From positions 1-58,842 of the forward strand of contig CAAFMG010000149.1 in the NCBI GenBank assembly GCA_900763965.1: 58,842 nucleotides of DNA, in the 5' to 3' direction. The notes under the pieces are model-generated. The model had not been told where the DNA came from. It ran no database searches and saw nothing but the letters and a program-made list of their open reading frames with translations. Made by a program: the position numbers and the translations under genes. Below are positions 33,469-42,768 of the stretch, piece by piece. The stretch is from an uncultured Oscillospiraceae bacterium. Its GTDB lineage: Bacteria > Bacillota > Clostridia > Oscillospirales > Oscillospiraceae. Numbering within the stretch: the first letter of the stretch is position 1; each line of letters begins with the position of its first letter.

Positions 33469-35121
33469 ATGAAAAAGCATTCCATGCCGGTGCGCATTGC
33501 GGCACTTTTGTGCGCCGTGTGCCTGCTGCTGACCGGCTGCGGCAAAACGACAGTGCCGGACGATCCCGGCGAACCCAGCAATCCTGCGCCGACGGCAGAG
33601 CCAATCGCAGAGGAAACGCAGGAAAATCCCACAGCAGCACCCGCTGAGGGGAAAACATCCGCAGCAACACAATTCGACACCCTTCCGGCAGATGTGGCGT
33701 TGCCTGAGGGCAGCGGAGTGTATAAGGTTCTGGATGCGTGCCCGGAGGAGTTCACCCGGCGGGAGCTGTCAGACGAAGAAATCCGCGGGATTGCCCGGAA
33801 GGATCTGGAGACGGCGCGGGAACGTATTTCCACCGGTGGAGACTTTGCGGCGTGGCTGATCGCACTAGGCGGCCAGATTTATTCTAACGTTGCCTGTGAT
33901 GAGAACGGACAAAGAATCGTTGGGGCAGATTTTGCCTATGATTGGGTTCGTGAAATGCTCACGTCCACCTTTGCTGCATCTCTGGCAGTACGCGTTCTTG
34001 GGGATGATCTGCCGGGGATTGGTGTTATTGCTGCCCGGGTGGCGGAAAACGACGGTACCTTTCTCTGCGGCAATCTGATTCCCGCAGAGGAAGGTTACTA
34101 TCTCATATCCTTCGATGCCCTGACGGACGAATGGAAAGCGATTGTTGAAGAGAATCGGATCATTCCGGAGGCGTTTCTCCCGATTTGGGTGGACGGGTTT
34201 GCGGGCATCACTGCGTGGTGTCAGAGCGCAGACAACCCCCGCGGCAGCACGCTGACGCAGGCATTCTATATTCCGGGGGATCAAAAGGTCGTGCTGGACT
34301 ATAAGGATGAGATTTATACTCCGTGGACCCCTTGGGGGATTCAGGAATTCTTCCGGGACGAGACGCTGGCGGCGAGCCTAGCCGAACAGAGGTATGCGCA
34401 CATCAAGCCGGAAAACATCGGAAACTATGAACTCTCCGCAAAGCTCGGCGGCACCACGCTGACGTCGGAGGAGGCCTACGCCCTGTTGGATATGGAACCG
34501 GAGCAGGTGAAGGCGCGGGTGAAAACCGCAGCTGACGTGCTGATGCTCATGCTGGCCGGACAGTATGGAGACAGCCAAGGCGACATGGTGAAAGTGATTA
34601 ATGGGCGGGAATGGCACTACAACATGAACGCTTTCCAGGTGATGCAGACCCGCACGACCAACTGCGGCTCCGCCGCAAACCTGGCCAACTACCTGCTGGA
34701 GGGCGACTATGAGGAGATTGGATTCATTCTTCATGCATATAAAATCGGGGAAGGCGGCGGCCACGTCTACAACTACTTCAAGTATCAGGGAAAGTACTAC
34801 ATCGTGGACTTCAGCTGGTACATGTTCGCAAATTACCAGCCGGATAACGACTTTCCTGTAATGGAGCTGGATCGGCTGGAGGACTACGGCGACCGCATCC
34901 CGGAATTATACGACGGCGTGTGTATGGCGCTCGCCCATACCTCTCCCGGACAGCATTATCCCAATGTATATGACGACCGGAACGCCGCATACGCCATTCC
35001 GAAGGGCGTGGAGTATCAGCTGCTCCATCAGGAGACTGGCAATAACTGCTTTATCCTGACAGAGTATCCGCTGGACAGATCACAGTTGGACTGGACGACC
35101 TTCGGGGAGCATTGTAGGTAA
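33469..35121 (+). CDS. Lipoprotein with transglutaminase-like Cys-His-Asp triad
   Basis: A 550-residue secreted lipoprotein. Its signal peptide ends in the lipobox LTGC (Cys24) and is followed by a Pro/Glu-rich linker to about residue 68. The C-terminal third carries the order expected of a transglutaminase-like core: Cys399 (TNCGSAANLAN), His432 (GGGHVYNYF) and Asp447 (YIVDFSWY). Such surface proteins may be peptidases or cross-linking enzymes; the substrate is unknown. The middle section shows no family I recognise. ATG 33469 has GGGGG upstream. It lies after tRNA-Asp and ends at the junction with an ABC-transporter fragment, so it seems to belong to an inserted islet. Confidence 0.75.
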   Translation: MKKHSMPVRIAALLCAVCLLLTGCGKTTVPDDPGEPSNPAPTAEPIAEETQENPTAAPAEGKTSAATQFDTLPADVALPEGSGVYKVLDACPEEFTRRELSDEEIRGIARKDLETARERISTGGDFAAWLIALGGQIYSNVACDENGQRIVGADFAYDWVREMLTSTFAASLAVRVLGDDLPGIGVIAARVAENDGTFLCGNLIPAEEGYYLISFDALTDEWKAIVEENRIIPEAFLPIWVDGFAGITAWCQSADNPRGSTLTQAFYIPGDQKVVLDYKDEIYTPWTPWGIQEFFRDETLAASLAEQRYAHIKPENIGNYELSAKLGGTTLTSEEAYALLDMEPEQVKARVKTAADVLMLMLAGQYGDSQGDMVKVINGREWHYNMNAFQVMQTRTTNCGSAANLANYLLEGDYEEIGFILHAYKIGEGGGHVYNYFKYQGKYYIVDFSWYMFANYQPDNDFPVMELDRLEDYGDRIPELYDGVCMALAHTSPGQHYPNVYDDRNAAYAIPKGVEYQLLHQETGNNCFILTEYPLDRSQLDWTTFGEHCR

Positions 35122-35440
35122 CAAGACTGCTGTATTTATCAGCCACAGTCTGTCTTCCTGCAAAATCTGTGATGAAATTGCTGTGTTTCACAAGGGACGT
35201 CTGGTTCAGCTTGGCAGCCATGATCAATTGGTTGCTGAGAGAAATGGAAAATATTATGAACTCTGGAATGCCCAGGCGCAGTATTACACGGAGTCTGCAT
35301 TGGGAAGCAATGAAACGAATCCTGCCCGCCTGTGGCTGTGTTTCCCTTGGCAAAAGGATACGGGATATGTGACAATTTTAAGGCGCAGCAGTGAACAACC
35401 GCAAACTAAAGTAGAAACCGCTATCCGGATTCTCATGTGA
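35120..35440 (+). pseudogene. C-terminal fragment of ABC exporter ATPase
   Basis: The frame beginning near 35120 encodes the last part of an ABC nucleotide-binding domain. The H-loop region AVFISHSLSSCKICDEIAVF is followed by HKGRLVQLGSHDQL and ENGKYYELW-type ending GKYYELWNAQAQYY. Walker A, signature and membrane domains are absent. After about 35292 the frame continues without recognisable homology to a TGA at 35440. The fragment begins directly at the lipoprotein stop codon, so the lipoprotein replaced or was joined to the upstream part of an older exporter gene. GC content is lower than in the surroundings. Confidence 0.75.
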
Positions 35441-35510
35441 TGCTGACTTTTCAAAAAGGGAAAGCAGGCAAAACGATCCGTCTCCATAAGATCCCTCAAT
35501 ACCATAGACA

Positions 35511-35548
35511 AAAAGCTCCTGACTGCAACGAAGCAATCAGGAGCTTTT
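35511..35548. terminator. Bidirectional terminator
   Basis: A 12-bp perfect stem (AAAAGCTCCTGA / TCAGGAGCTTTT) with a 14-nt loop has T runs on both strands. It ends the YhaN-like unit on the minus strand. Confidence 0.8.
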
Positions 35549-35551
35549 CCA

Positions 35552-37672
35552 TTACAATAATCCGGCTTCCCGGTGCTGGCAGGTAAAGAGGATCACCTGC
35601 TTTTGCTGGGCTTCCTGTTTGAGAATTTCCAGAGTTTGGGCCAGGCGGGTGTCATCGAAGCGGACCAGGGCATCGTCCAGAACCAGGGGGGCATCGGGGA
35701 TCAGGGCTTCTGCCACGGCCAGACGCAGGGCGACATACAGCTGATCCGCTGTGCCGTCACTGCGCCACAGGGTTTCCCGAAGGGTATCCTCTCCATCGGC
35801 GGCGGCCAGAAGGGAGAGATCCTGGTTGAAGGTGAGCCGGTCGTATCGTCCGCCGGTCATCTGCTCCAGCAGTTCTCTGGCCCGCTGGGTGATCTGGGGA
35901 GCGAATCGGCGCTGCAGGGTCTGCTTTGCCTGATCCAGAGTGTCCAGAGCCAGCACGGTGGCGGCATAAATATCTTCCAGCTTGGCGATCCGCTGCTGGG
36001 TGGCGGTCAGCTGAGCTTGCAGAGTCTGGCGGTCGCCCAAGGCATCCATTTGCCCGGCATACTGGCTCAGGCGGTTTTGCAGCCGCTGCTGTTCTGCCTG
36101 GGACTGAGAGATGAGATTCACCGTCTCCGGAAGGGACTGGGACAGCAGATCCTCCCCGGTGGGCTTAGCTGGTGTGGGCTTTGCCATGGCGGTGAGATTC
36201 TTCAGGTATTGCTCAGCCAGGTTCAGCTCTTGCAGGGCGGTCTGCCGGGCCTGCCAGTTTTTGTTCATATCCTGCCAAATCTGGGAAACCTGCTGGGGAT
36301 CCCGGTCACCGAACAGGGCCTCCCGCTGCTGCACCAGCCGATCGCGGCGGCTGTCCAGATCTCCCAGGCTGGCATGATATCCATCCAAAGCAGCCTGATA
36401 GGCAGTTTGCTGCCGTTCAAAATCCCGGGCCATCTGCTGCCAGGTTTCCGGTGAGGCAGCACCATATTTTTCTTCCAGATCCTTGGCTTTTCGGCGGTTA
36501 CTGGATCCTTTGCATATCCGCAGCACCACAAGAAGCACAGCCAGGATCCCGGAAACCAACGCCAGGGGATACACCTGTTTGAAAGCGGCAAAGAGGCACA
36601 GAAGCCCAAGGGCGGCAATGAGAAGAAGGGGCAGGGGAGAACGTTTTGTCAGGGCCTCATACTGCCCGGCATCCTGGGCTGCCATCTCCAAGGCCTGGGC
36701 GGGGGACTGATTTGCAAACACAGCAGGGGAGGGGGGCGGCACAGGGCGGCTTCCGGCTTTTTCCATAGCCGCCTGGTACTGGGCCTGTTCCCGGCGGTAG
36801 TCCTCCATGGCTTGCAGCCGCTGGGCCACATCGGCCTGACAGGGCTGCTTGGCACAGAGGGCCTCCAGATGGGAAAGAGCCTGGGCCTTCTGCTCCCGGT
36901 GGGCTTTGGCCTGGGCCACCCGCTGGGCATCCTGTTGGGCGGCTGCATAGAGAAGGGAAACGCGGTGGTTTTCCAGGGCTTGCATCCAGCTGATTTCCTC
37001 TGCCAGCCGCTGCCGCAGGTTTTGGGACTGGGTCTGTATGGTATCCAGCTGCACCAGCTTTTCTTCCAGAGCCTGCTTCTGACTCTCTGCCTGGGGCAGC
37101 AGACCGGTGCGCTTATTGTAGCGGCACTTGTTTTTCAAATCCTTTAAGGCAGTTTCCAGACGGTCGCCGTCTCCGGTTTCGTCTCCGGTGGTCACCAGGG
37201 CGTTGAGGCGGCGGCGCAGGGCATCGTCCTGGGTCACAGGCATATCCGATTGCCGCAGAAAGCCTGTCCGGCGGTATACGCTCTGCTCCACACCCAACAG
37301 GGTCTGGCCGCAGTTGTCGGCGGTCAGCTCCGGAATGGCAAGGCCGGTTTGTGTTTCGTAAGCCCGGAATACGCCCAGAGGGGTGCGGCCTGTGGTGCTG
37401 CGTTCAATGGTGATATCCCGCCCCTGCCAGTTCAGGTCGATGCGTCCGGCCATGGGACTGCCGGACCAGGGAGTGTAACGCAGCTTGTCCGCCAGGGCGG
37501 TTTTGGTGGATTTGGCCCGGGTGCCCAGGCCGTAGAGCATGGCAAGCAGAAAGGCGCACCAGGTGGTTTTTCCCCACTCGTTGGGAGCCTCCAGCACATT
37601 CAGCCCCGGCTCCAAAGTCAGGGTGTCGTGCTCCAGCTTGCCAAAGGTCGCAGTCATCCGATAGATCCTCAC
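35552..37672 (-). CDS. YhaN/SbcC-like AAA ATPase with membrane hairpin
   Basis: A 706-residue SMC/Rad50-type ATPase. The N-terminus has a P-loop variant, APNEWGKTT (residues 29-37), in which Ala stands where a Gly is usual. Long Gln/Ala/Leu-rich coiled coils follow, and the C-terminal half ends with a signature-like region (SDGTADQLYVALRLAVAEAL) and Walker B (PLVLDDALVRFD). In the centre two adjacent hydrophobic segments (LPLLLIAALGLLCLFAA, LALVSGILAVLLVVL) resemble the membrane hairpin of YhaN proteins. It overlaps the SbcD/YhaO-like nuclease by 4 bp, so the pair probably forms a membrane-tethered DNA-processing complex, by analogy with SbcCD. Confidence 0.85.
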   Translation of the reverse strand: MRIYRMTATFGKLEHDTLTLEPGLNVLEAPNEWGKTTWCAFLLAMLYGLGTRAKSTKTALADKLRYTPWSGSPMAGRIDLNWQGRDITIERSTTGRTPLGVFRAYETQTGLAIPELTADNCGQTLLGVEQSVYRRTGFLRQSDMPVTQDDALRRRLNALVTTGDETGDGDRLETALKDLKNKCRYNKRTGLLPQAESQKQALEEKLVQLDTIQTQSQNLRQRLAEEISWMQALENHRVSLLYAAAQQDAQRVAQAKAHREQKAQALSHLEALCAKQPCQADVAQRLQAMEDYRREQAQYQAAMEKAGSRPVPPPSPAVFANQSPAQALEMAAQDAGQYEALTKRSPLPLLLIAALGLLCLFAAFKQVYPLALVSGILAVLLVVLRICKGSSNRRKAKDLEEKYGAASPETWQQMARDFERQQTAYQAALDGYHASLGDLDSRRDRLVQQREALFGDRDPQQVSQIWQDMNKNWQARQTALQELNLAEQYLKNLTAMAKPTPAKPTGEDLLSQSLPETVNLISQSQAEQQRLQNRLSQYAGQMDALGDRQTLQAQLTATQQRIAKLEDIYAATVLALDTLDQAKQTLQRRFAPQITQRARELLEQMTGGRYDRLTFNQDLSLLAAADGEDTLRETLWRSDGTADQLYVALRLAVAEALIPDAPLVLDDALVRFDDTRLAQTLEILKQEAQQKQVILFTCQHREAGLL

Positions 37673-38718
37673 GGCAGCTTGACCTCCCTTCCTGCCAGAA
37701 TTTTCTGGGAGATTTTGGCAGCCAGCAGGGCAGAAGGATCTCCGCTTTCCTTTAGTCGTTGAAAATAGGTGCCCCGGAGGGTATCATCTCCGGCTTCTGC
37801 CCAGGGATCCACCTCCGGCTCGGTGCGATCCCGGAAGATCCGGTTTGGCAGCCGGGCATAGCGGGCATCCAATGCCTGCACATCCCCGTTCCACTGCCCG
37901 GTCAGGGTGATGCGGAAGAAGTCGTCGCTCCCGCCAGCCGGGAGCATGGCATCCAGCACCTCCTCGACCCCGTCAGAGACATCCGCTTCCAGGTCATAAA
38001 AACGGGGACCGTCCAGGGGGACAAAGCGCAGCTCCTGGGTTTGGGCCAGGTCAGCGATCCAGACCCCTTTTTCTCCCGTCTCGTCCCAGCCACGGCCCAT
38101 GGGACAGCCGGGCCAGGCACAGAGGGTGGGGCCGCATTGCAGGGCATCTGCGCTGTGGATGTGCCCCAGGGCAAGATAGCTTAGCCCGGAGGCGCGGATC
38201 TGGGCGGCGGAAATGGGACAGTAGGGGGAGCCTGCCGTCACCGGATCGCCGTGGAGAAGGGCAATTTGCCAGGCTTCGCTGCCCGCTGCCTGAAAGCCCT
38301 CCAGCAGTGCAGGGCAGTCCATGCTCTGATATCCGGCACCATAGATCCGGCAGTCAAGGGCGGGGAGGGCGACAGACTCCAGCCCGCCCCGGAACACGGT
38401 GACATTGTCCGGCCACCGTTCTTCCACCCAGGGACAGCCAACGCCGCAGAAATCGTGGTTTCCCGGAGAGACGAACACCGGCACGGCGCAGTCTGCCAGG
38501 GCATTGCGGACACAGTCCACCGCCTCCCGGGAGGGAATGCCGTCAAAGATATCTCCTGCCAGCAGCACCAGGTCACACTGCTCCCGGCGGCAGATTTCAG
38601 CAATCTTCTCCGGGAGTGCCAGCTGCTGGCGGCGCAGGAAGCTGCGCTGCGCCTCGGAAAAGGAGACAAAGGGGGCATCCATGTGCCAGTCGGCGGTGTG
38701 CAGAATTCTCAATCCCAT
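37669..38718 (-). CDS. SbcD/YhaO-like metallophosphoesterase
   Basis: A 349-residue calcineurin-like phosphoesterase with all metal motifs in order: HTADWHMD, LLAGDIFDG, SPGNHDF, LLHGD and LGHIHS. This is the Mre11/SbcD nuclease layout, and the partner gene that overlaps it by 4 bp is an SbcC-like ATPase. The start at 38718 has AAAGGA upstream; its first 10 bp overlap the end of the YmdB-type gene. The three genes therefore form one tightly coupled unit. Confidence 0.9.
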   Translation of the reverse strand: MGLRILHTADWHMDAPFVSFSEAQRSFLRRQQLALPEKIAEICRREQCDLVLLAGDIFDGIPSREAVDCVRNALADCAVPVFVSPGNHDFCGVGCPWVEERWPDNVTVFRGGLESVALPALDCRIYGAGYQSMDCPALLEGFQAAGSEAWQIALLHGDPVTAGSPYCPISAAQIRASGLSYLALGHIHSADALQCGPTLCAWPGCPMGRGWDETGEKGVWIADLAQTQELRFVPLDGPRFYDLEADVSDGVEEVLDAMLPAGGSDDFFRITLTGQWNGDVQALDARYARLPNRIFRDRTEPEVDPWAEAGDDTLRGTYFQRLKESGDPSALLAAKISQKILAGREVKLP

Positions 38719-39485
38719 TCGTCGATCCTTTCTGCCTTCAGGCACTTTCCGGTGGCGCTGTCAAGGGTGAACAGAACGCCTTCCAGCTTGGTGGGGCCAT
38801 CTGCCCAACGGTAGCGCTCTGGCAGATCTCCCCGGAATTTGGCAATGCTCAGATCCGGGCGGATGCCCAGAATGGAGTCCCGGGGGCCGGTCATGCCCAG
38901 ATCCGTCACATAGCCGGTGCCCTTGGGCAGAACACGGGCATCTGCGGTGGGAACGTGGGTGTGGGTTCCCCAAACGGCACTGACACGGCCATCCAGCATA
39001 TACCCCATGGCCAGCTTTTCGGAGGTTGCCTCGGCGTGAATTTCCACCAGAATGATCTTGGCGGTGGCCTCTTTCAGAATCTTTTCCACCATGAGGAAGG
39101 GGTTATCCGGGGTGTAGTCCATGCTGCACCGGCCAATCAGGTCGATCACGGCCACATCTCCGGCCTTGGTTTCAAACACCTGCCAGCCCCGGCCGGGCAC
39201 CTGGGGGGCATAGTTTGCCGGACGGATGATCTGGGGACAGTCGTCCATATAGTCGGCAATCTCCCGCTTGGCCCAGGTGTGATTGCCCAGGGTGATGCAG
39301 TCTGCCCCGGCATCCAGAATTTCCTCAGCCTGGCTGGGGGTGATGCCCACCACGGCGGCATTTTCTCCGTTGACCACCACAAAATCCGCACCCAGCCGCC
39401 GTTTGAGCTGCCGCAGATTCCTGCGGAGCTTTTCTAAGCCCGGGCTTGCCACCACATCACCGATAGCCAATACCTTAAATTCCAT
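38709..39485 (-). CDS. YmdB family metallophosphoesterase
   Basis: A 258-residue phosphoesterase of the YmdB group, known in Bacillus as a 2',3'-cyclic nucleotide phosphodiesterase that affects biofilm and motility decisions. Metal and active-site motifs are GDVVASPG, NGENAA, TLGNHTW, VEIHAEATSEK and WGTHTHVPTAD. The start at 39485 is preceded by GGGAGGTAG. Its end overlaps the SbcD-like gene by 10 bp. In many Firmicutes ymdB follows rny; here the partner is a nuclease-ATPase pair instead. Confidence 0.92.
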   Translation of the reverse strand: MEFKVLAIGDVVASPGLEKLRRNLRQLKRRLGADFVVVNGENAAVVGITPSQAEEILDAGADCITLGNHTWAKREIADYMDDCPQIIRPANYAPQVPGRGWQVFETKAGDVAVIDLIGRCSMDYTPDNPFLMVEKILKEATAKIILVEIHAEATSEKLAMGYMLDGRVSAVWGTHTHVPTADARVLPKGTGYVTDLGMTGPRDSILGIRPDLSIAKFRGDLPERYRWADGPTKLEGVLFTLDSATGKCLKAERIDEWD

Positions 39486-39580
39486 CACGCTACCTCCCAA
39501 AGGTCGTTTTCCGTTATTATATTACAGACTTCCCACTTTCGCAAGCCTTACACCTGAGATAGACTTGCGGAAAATGGCAG

Positions 39581-39619
39581 AAAAAACCATCCGCCGGCCG
39601 TTTGCGGGCCGGCGGATGG
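39581..39619 (-). terminator. Terminator of the AraC-type gene
   Basis: A 13-bp perfect GC-rich stem (CCATCCGCCGGCC / GGCCGGCGGATGG, 39587-39619) is followed on the minus strand by six T residues. Confidence 0.9.
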
Positions 39620-39636
39620 GATTGTCTTAAAAAGGG

Positions 39637-40806
39637 TTATCGGACGGATTTGGCATACTCCGTGGGGGTGATGCCAAATTTCTCCTTAAACTGCCGGGAG
39701 AAGTGGTGAACGGTGGAGTATTGCAGCTCGGCGGCAATCTCCGTGAAGTTCAGATTGTTTTCCCGGATCATCTGCTTGCTCTCCTGGAGCTTGGTGCGGC
39801 GGATGTACTCACCGGGGGAGATCTGCAAATTCTTGTGGAACAGAGCCGTCAGATAGCTGGGGCTCACATCCACATGGCGGGCCACCAGAGGCACCGACAG
39901 CTTCTCCCGAATGTGGGTGCTGACATACTGCTGGGCCTGGCGGATGATCTCATTTTCACTGTGCACAGCGTTGGAGGTTTGCAGCTTTCCGGCTCTGGGC
40001 TGCTGATCCTCCCGCAGCAGCAGCAACAGCAGCAGCTCCAGACGGGCCAGGATCACATTGCCGGAGAAGGCATCCATCCGCTCCTGCTCCTGGAGCATCT
40101 GCTGCAGCAGGGTTACGGTATCCTGAGGAGCGGTGATTTTGCGGTTGAGCAGGGGAGATAGATCTCCCAGACTTAAATCAAAGGTGATGGTCACAAACCG
40201 GGGGGCAACACCGATGTCGGCATACTGCATGTGCCACTGATTGGGGCCGTAGATCACCAGATCTCCCTGCCGCAGCAGGATATCCTGACCTTCCACCACA
40301 GAGTGCACCACGCCCTGATCCACATAGGTCAGCTCCAGAATGGGGTGGGACTCACCGGAGAACAGGAAGCCCTGTTCCTTTTCCTGATAGAAGAAGGTGT
40401 GGATCCCTTCCACCCGGAGCTTGCGGTCCATAGAAGGCTGGTGATCGGACTGGAACCGGGCAGAAGGGATCGGCCCAACCAGCTCCGGCTCCTCGGTGGT
40501 GTAGAACCGTACCTCTGCACTGCCGGAGAAGGGCGTCATGGCAAAGTAGATCCCATCCCGGAGGGAAACATATTTATCCAGGCAGAAGTGCCAGAAGGTT
40601 TCCCCATCGGTGCTGACAGACAGTACGATCATGGCGGTGCCGCAGCTGATCAGGGTGGGGGCCTTGGCACGGTAGACCACGGCGCTTCCGCTGTCCAGCT
40701 TCAGTAAGGTGCCGGCATCTTTTTCGATATGCTTGCTATTTTGGGGCCGCTCCGACAGCACGGCGCCAAAATCCCGGAAAGTGATGGCGTTCAAATTACG
40801 GATCAT
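39637..40806 (-). CDS. AraC family transcriptional regulator
   Basis: A 389-residue regulator. The N-terminal portion holds a sugar-binding cupin-type domain (about residues 140-240: GVVHSVVEGQDILLRQGDLVIYGPNQ in part), preceded by about 130 residues of unassigned domain. The C-terminus has the double helix-turn-helix of AraC proteins (VARHVDVSPSYLTALFHKN and FTEIAAELQYSTVHHFSRQFKEKFG). The start at 40806 has GGGAGG upstream. No obvious target gene is adjacent, since its neighbours are obgE and ymdB on the same strand; it could act elsewhere. Confidence 0.9.
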   Translation of the reverse strand: MIRNLNAITFRDFGAVLSERPQNSKHIEKDAGTLLKLDSGSAVVYRAKAPTLISCGTAMIVLSVSTDGETFWHFCLDKYVSLRDGIYFAMTPFSGSAEVRFYTTEEPELVGPIPSARFQSDHQPSMDRKLRVEGIHTFFYQEKEQGFLFSGESHPILELTYVDQGVVHSVVEGQDILLRQGDLVIYGPNQWHMQYADIGVAPRFVTITFDLSLGDLSPLLNRKITAPQDTVTLLQQMLQEQERMDAFSGNVILARLELLLLLLLREDQQPRAGKLQTSNAVHSENEIIRQAQQYVSTHIREKLSVPLVARHVDVSPSYLTALFHKNLQISPGEYIRRTKLQESKQMIRENNLNFTEIAAELQYSTVHHFSRQFKEKFGITPTEYAKSVR

Positions 40807-41000
40807 TGGATTCCCTCCCCGAAAAAATAACAGGATCAAATATCTTGACCCTGTTATTATAGCTGATAAAGTCGAAAATGGCAAATGTTTTATTGACTTT
40901 TACATATTAAATTTTTCTTGCGGAGACAGAAGGGACTGTCCATGAGTTTGTCAAATCATTTGCATGGCTTTATTGGGGAAATCCCGGCGGGGCGGGGGAT

Positions 41001-42275
41001 TCACCGCTGGTATTCAAACTCGAAATCGTACAGATCCACAGTGTCGCCGTCCTGAATACCCATTTCCTCCAGCCGGGCAAACAGTCCGCACTTTCTCAGC
41101 TGGTGGTCAAAGTGGTTTCGGGATTCGTAGTCATCAAAGTTGATGTTCTGCACCAGGCGCTCCAGCCAGGCGCCGGTGATAAGCCAGGTGTTGCCATAGT
41201 GCTCGATCTGGAATTGGCTGGGATCGGTGGGTTCTTCAATGACCTCCACATACTCCGGCTCGTAGATGGTCACCGGGGGCAGGGTGCGCAGCTTTTCGGC
41301 AATGACCCGCACCAGATTCCGGGTGCCCTGGGCGGTACCGGCAGAGATCTCATACAGCTCACAGCCGGCCTCAGCAGCGGCGGTGCGCAGGCGCTCCAGA
41401 TTGTCGGAGTCGGGATCCATGATATCGGTCTTGTTGGCGGCCACGATCATGGGGCGGTTGGACAGGTCCACGCTGTAGTTGGCCAGTTCCTCACAGATGG
41501 CGGCAAAGTCCTCCACAGGATCTCTGCCCTCGCTGCCGGAAACATCCACCACATGCACCAGCAGACGGCAGCGGTCGATATGCCGCAGGAAGTCGTGGCC
41601 CAGACCGGCACCCTCGGCGGCACCTTCAATGATGCCGGGGATATCTGCCATGACGAAGGACACGCCTTCTTCCACATAAATCACGCCCAGGTTGGGGAAC
41701 AGGGTGGTGAAGTGATAGTTGGCAATCTTTGGCCGGGCGTTGGAGGTGACACTGAGCAGGGTGGACTTGCCCACGTTGGGGAAGCCGACCAGACCTACGT
41801 CCGCCAGCAGCTTCAGCTCCAGGATCACGTCCCGCTCCTGTCCCTTCAGACCGGCCTTGGCAAACCGGGGGACCTGCCGGGTGGGGGTGGCGTAGTGGGC
41901 ATTGCCCCAGCCGCCCCGACCGCCCTTGGCGATGATGAAATCCTCGCCGGTGGACATATCCACAATGATCTGATTGGTCTCGGCATCCCGGACAACAGTG
42001 CCTCTGGGAACCTCGATGATCAGGGGCTCGCCACGCTTGCCGCTCATGTTCCGGCCTGCGCCGTTGGTGCCGCACTGGGCGGCATACTTGCGCTTATAGC
42101 GGAAATCCAGCAGGGTAGACAGATTGTCGTTGACCCGCAGGATCACGCTGCCGCCGTGTCCGCCGTCGCCGCCGTCAGGGCCACCGGAAGCAACGTATTT
42201 TTCCCGGTGAAATGCCACCGCACCGTCGCCGCCCCGGCCGCCGATGACGGTGATCCGTACTTTATCTACAAACAT
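41001..42275 (-). CDS. obgE: GTPase Obg/CgtA
   Basis: An essential GTPase linked to ribosome assembly and the stringent response. The 424 residues have the glycine-rich Obg fold (GGRGGDGAVAFHREKYV, GGPDGGDGGHGG), then the G domain with GFPNVGKST at 164-172, DIPGIIEGAAEGAGLG and the specificity motif NKTD. The C-terminal OCT (DUF1967) domain typical of Firmicutes is present (QFQIEHYGNTW...ERLVQNINF). It lies downstream of the rplU-prp-rpmA operon in the conserved order but is separated from it by a terminator. Confidence 0.98.
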   Translation of the reverse strand: MFVDKVRITVIGGRGGDGAVAFHREKYVASGGPDGGDGGHGGSVILRVNDNLSTLLDFRYKRKYAAQCGTNGAGRNMSGKRGEPLIIEVPRGTVVRDAETNQIIVDMSTGEDFIIAKGGRGGWGNAHYATPTRQVPRFAKAGLKGQERDVILELKLLADVGLVGFPNVGKSTLLSVTSNARPKIANYHFTTLFPNLGVIYVEEGVSFVMADIPGIIEGAAEGAGLGHDFLRHIDRCRLLVHVVDVSGSEGRDPVEDFAAICEELANYSVDLSNRPMIVAANKTDIMDPDSDNLERLRTAAAEAGCELYEISAGTAQGTRNLVRVIAEKLRTLPPVTIYEPEYVEVIEEPTDPSQFQIEHYGNTWLITGAWLERLVQNINFDDYESRNHFDHQLRKCGLFARLEEMGIQDGDTVDLYDFEFEYQR

Positions 42276-42430
42276 TTCGGAATCCTCCTTTTGATCTGGG
42301 TGGGAATTTTGAGAGGCTGCCAGCCAACGGGGCAGGCAGGTTTCGGAAATTCCCTTAGGTGTATACGGTCATAAAGAAATTCCGAATCAGAACTCCCTTA
42401 TCACAGTACACAATTGAGCATATACTATGA

Positions 42431-42466
42431 AAAAAGGACTGCCGCAATAGAAGTGCAGCAGTCCTT
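42431..42466 (-). terminator. Terminator of the rplU-prp-rpmA operon
   Basis: A 9-bp stem (AAGGACTGC / GCAGTCCTT) is followed on the minus strand by a T run (complement of GAAAAAA). It lies 16 bp after the rpmA stop. Confidence 0.8.
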
Positions 42467-42482
42467 CAGGGTTTATACGCAA

Positions 42483-42764
42483 TTACTGCTCAGCGTAAAC
42501 GGAGCACTGACGGCGATCCTTACCCTTGCGCTCAAACTTGACGGTACCGTCAACCAGGGCAAACAGGGTATCATCCTTGCCGATACCAACGTTGATACCG
42601 GGATGGATGTGGGTGCCTCTCTGGCGAACCAGAATGTTGCCGGCCAGAACGAACTGACCGTCTGCACGCTTGACACCCAGGCGCTTGGACTCAGAGTCAC
42701 GGCCGTTCTTGGTGGAACCGCCGCCCTTATGGTGAGCGAAGAACTGAATACCAATCTTCAGCAT
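42483..42764 (-). CDS. rpmA: 50S ribosomal protein L27 (with N-terminal propeptide)
   Basis: L27 of the large ribosomal subunit, 93 residues, with the conserved HHKGGGSTKNGRDSESKRLG near the N-terminus. It carries the Firmicute-type extension MLKIGIQFF, which Prp protease removes before the mature N-terminus reaches the peptidyl-transferase centre. The protease gene lies immediately upstream (4 bp), which supports that processing. It is the last gene of the rplU-prp-rpmA operon. Confidence 0.97.
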   Translation of the reverse strand: MLKIGIQFFAHHKGGGSTKNGRDSESKRLGVKRADGQFVLAGNILVRQRGTHIHPGINVGIGKDDTLFALVDGTVKFERKGKDRRQCSVYAEQ

Positions 42765-42768
42765 GGTG

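Noticed and set aside
35293..35440. Continuation of the ABC protein to 35440 as native sequence
   Set aside because: Family proteins end near the QAQYY motif; the remaining residues show no homology and probably read into unrelated DNA.
33182..35551. Classic integration at tRNA-Asp
   Set aside because: I found no downstream copy of the tRNA-Asp 3' end and no integrase, so the islet is not shown to have entered by that route.
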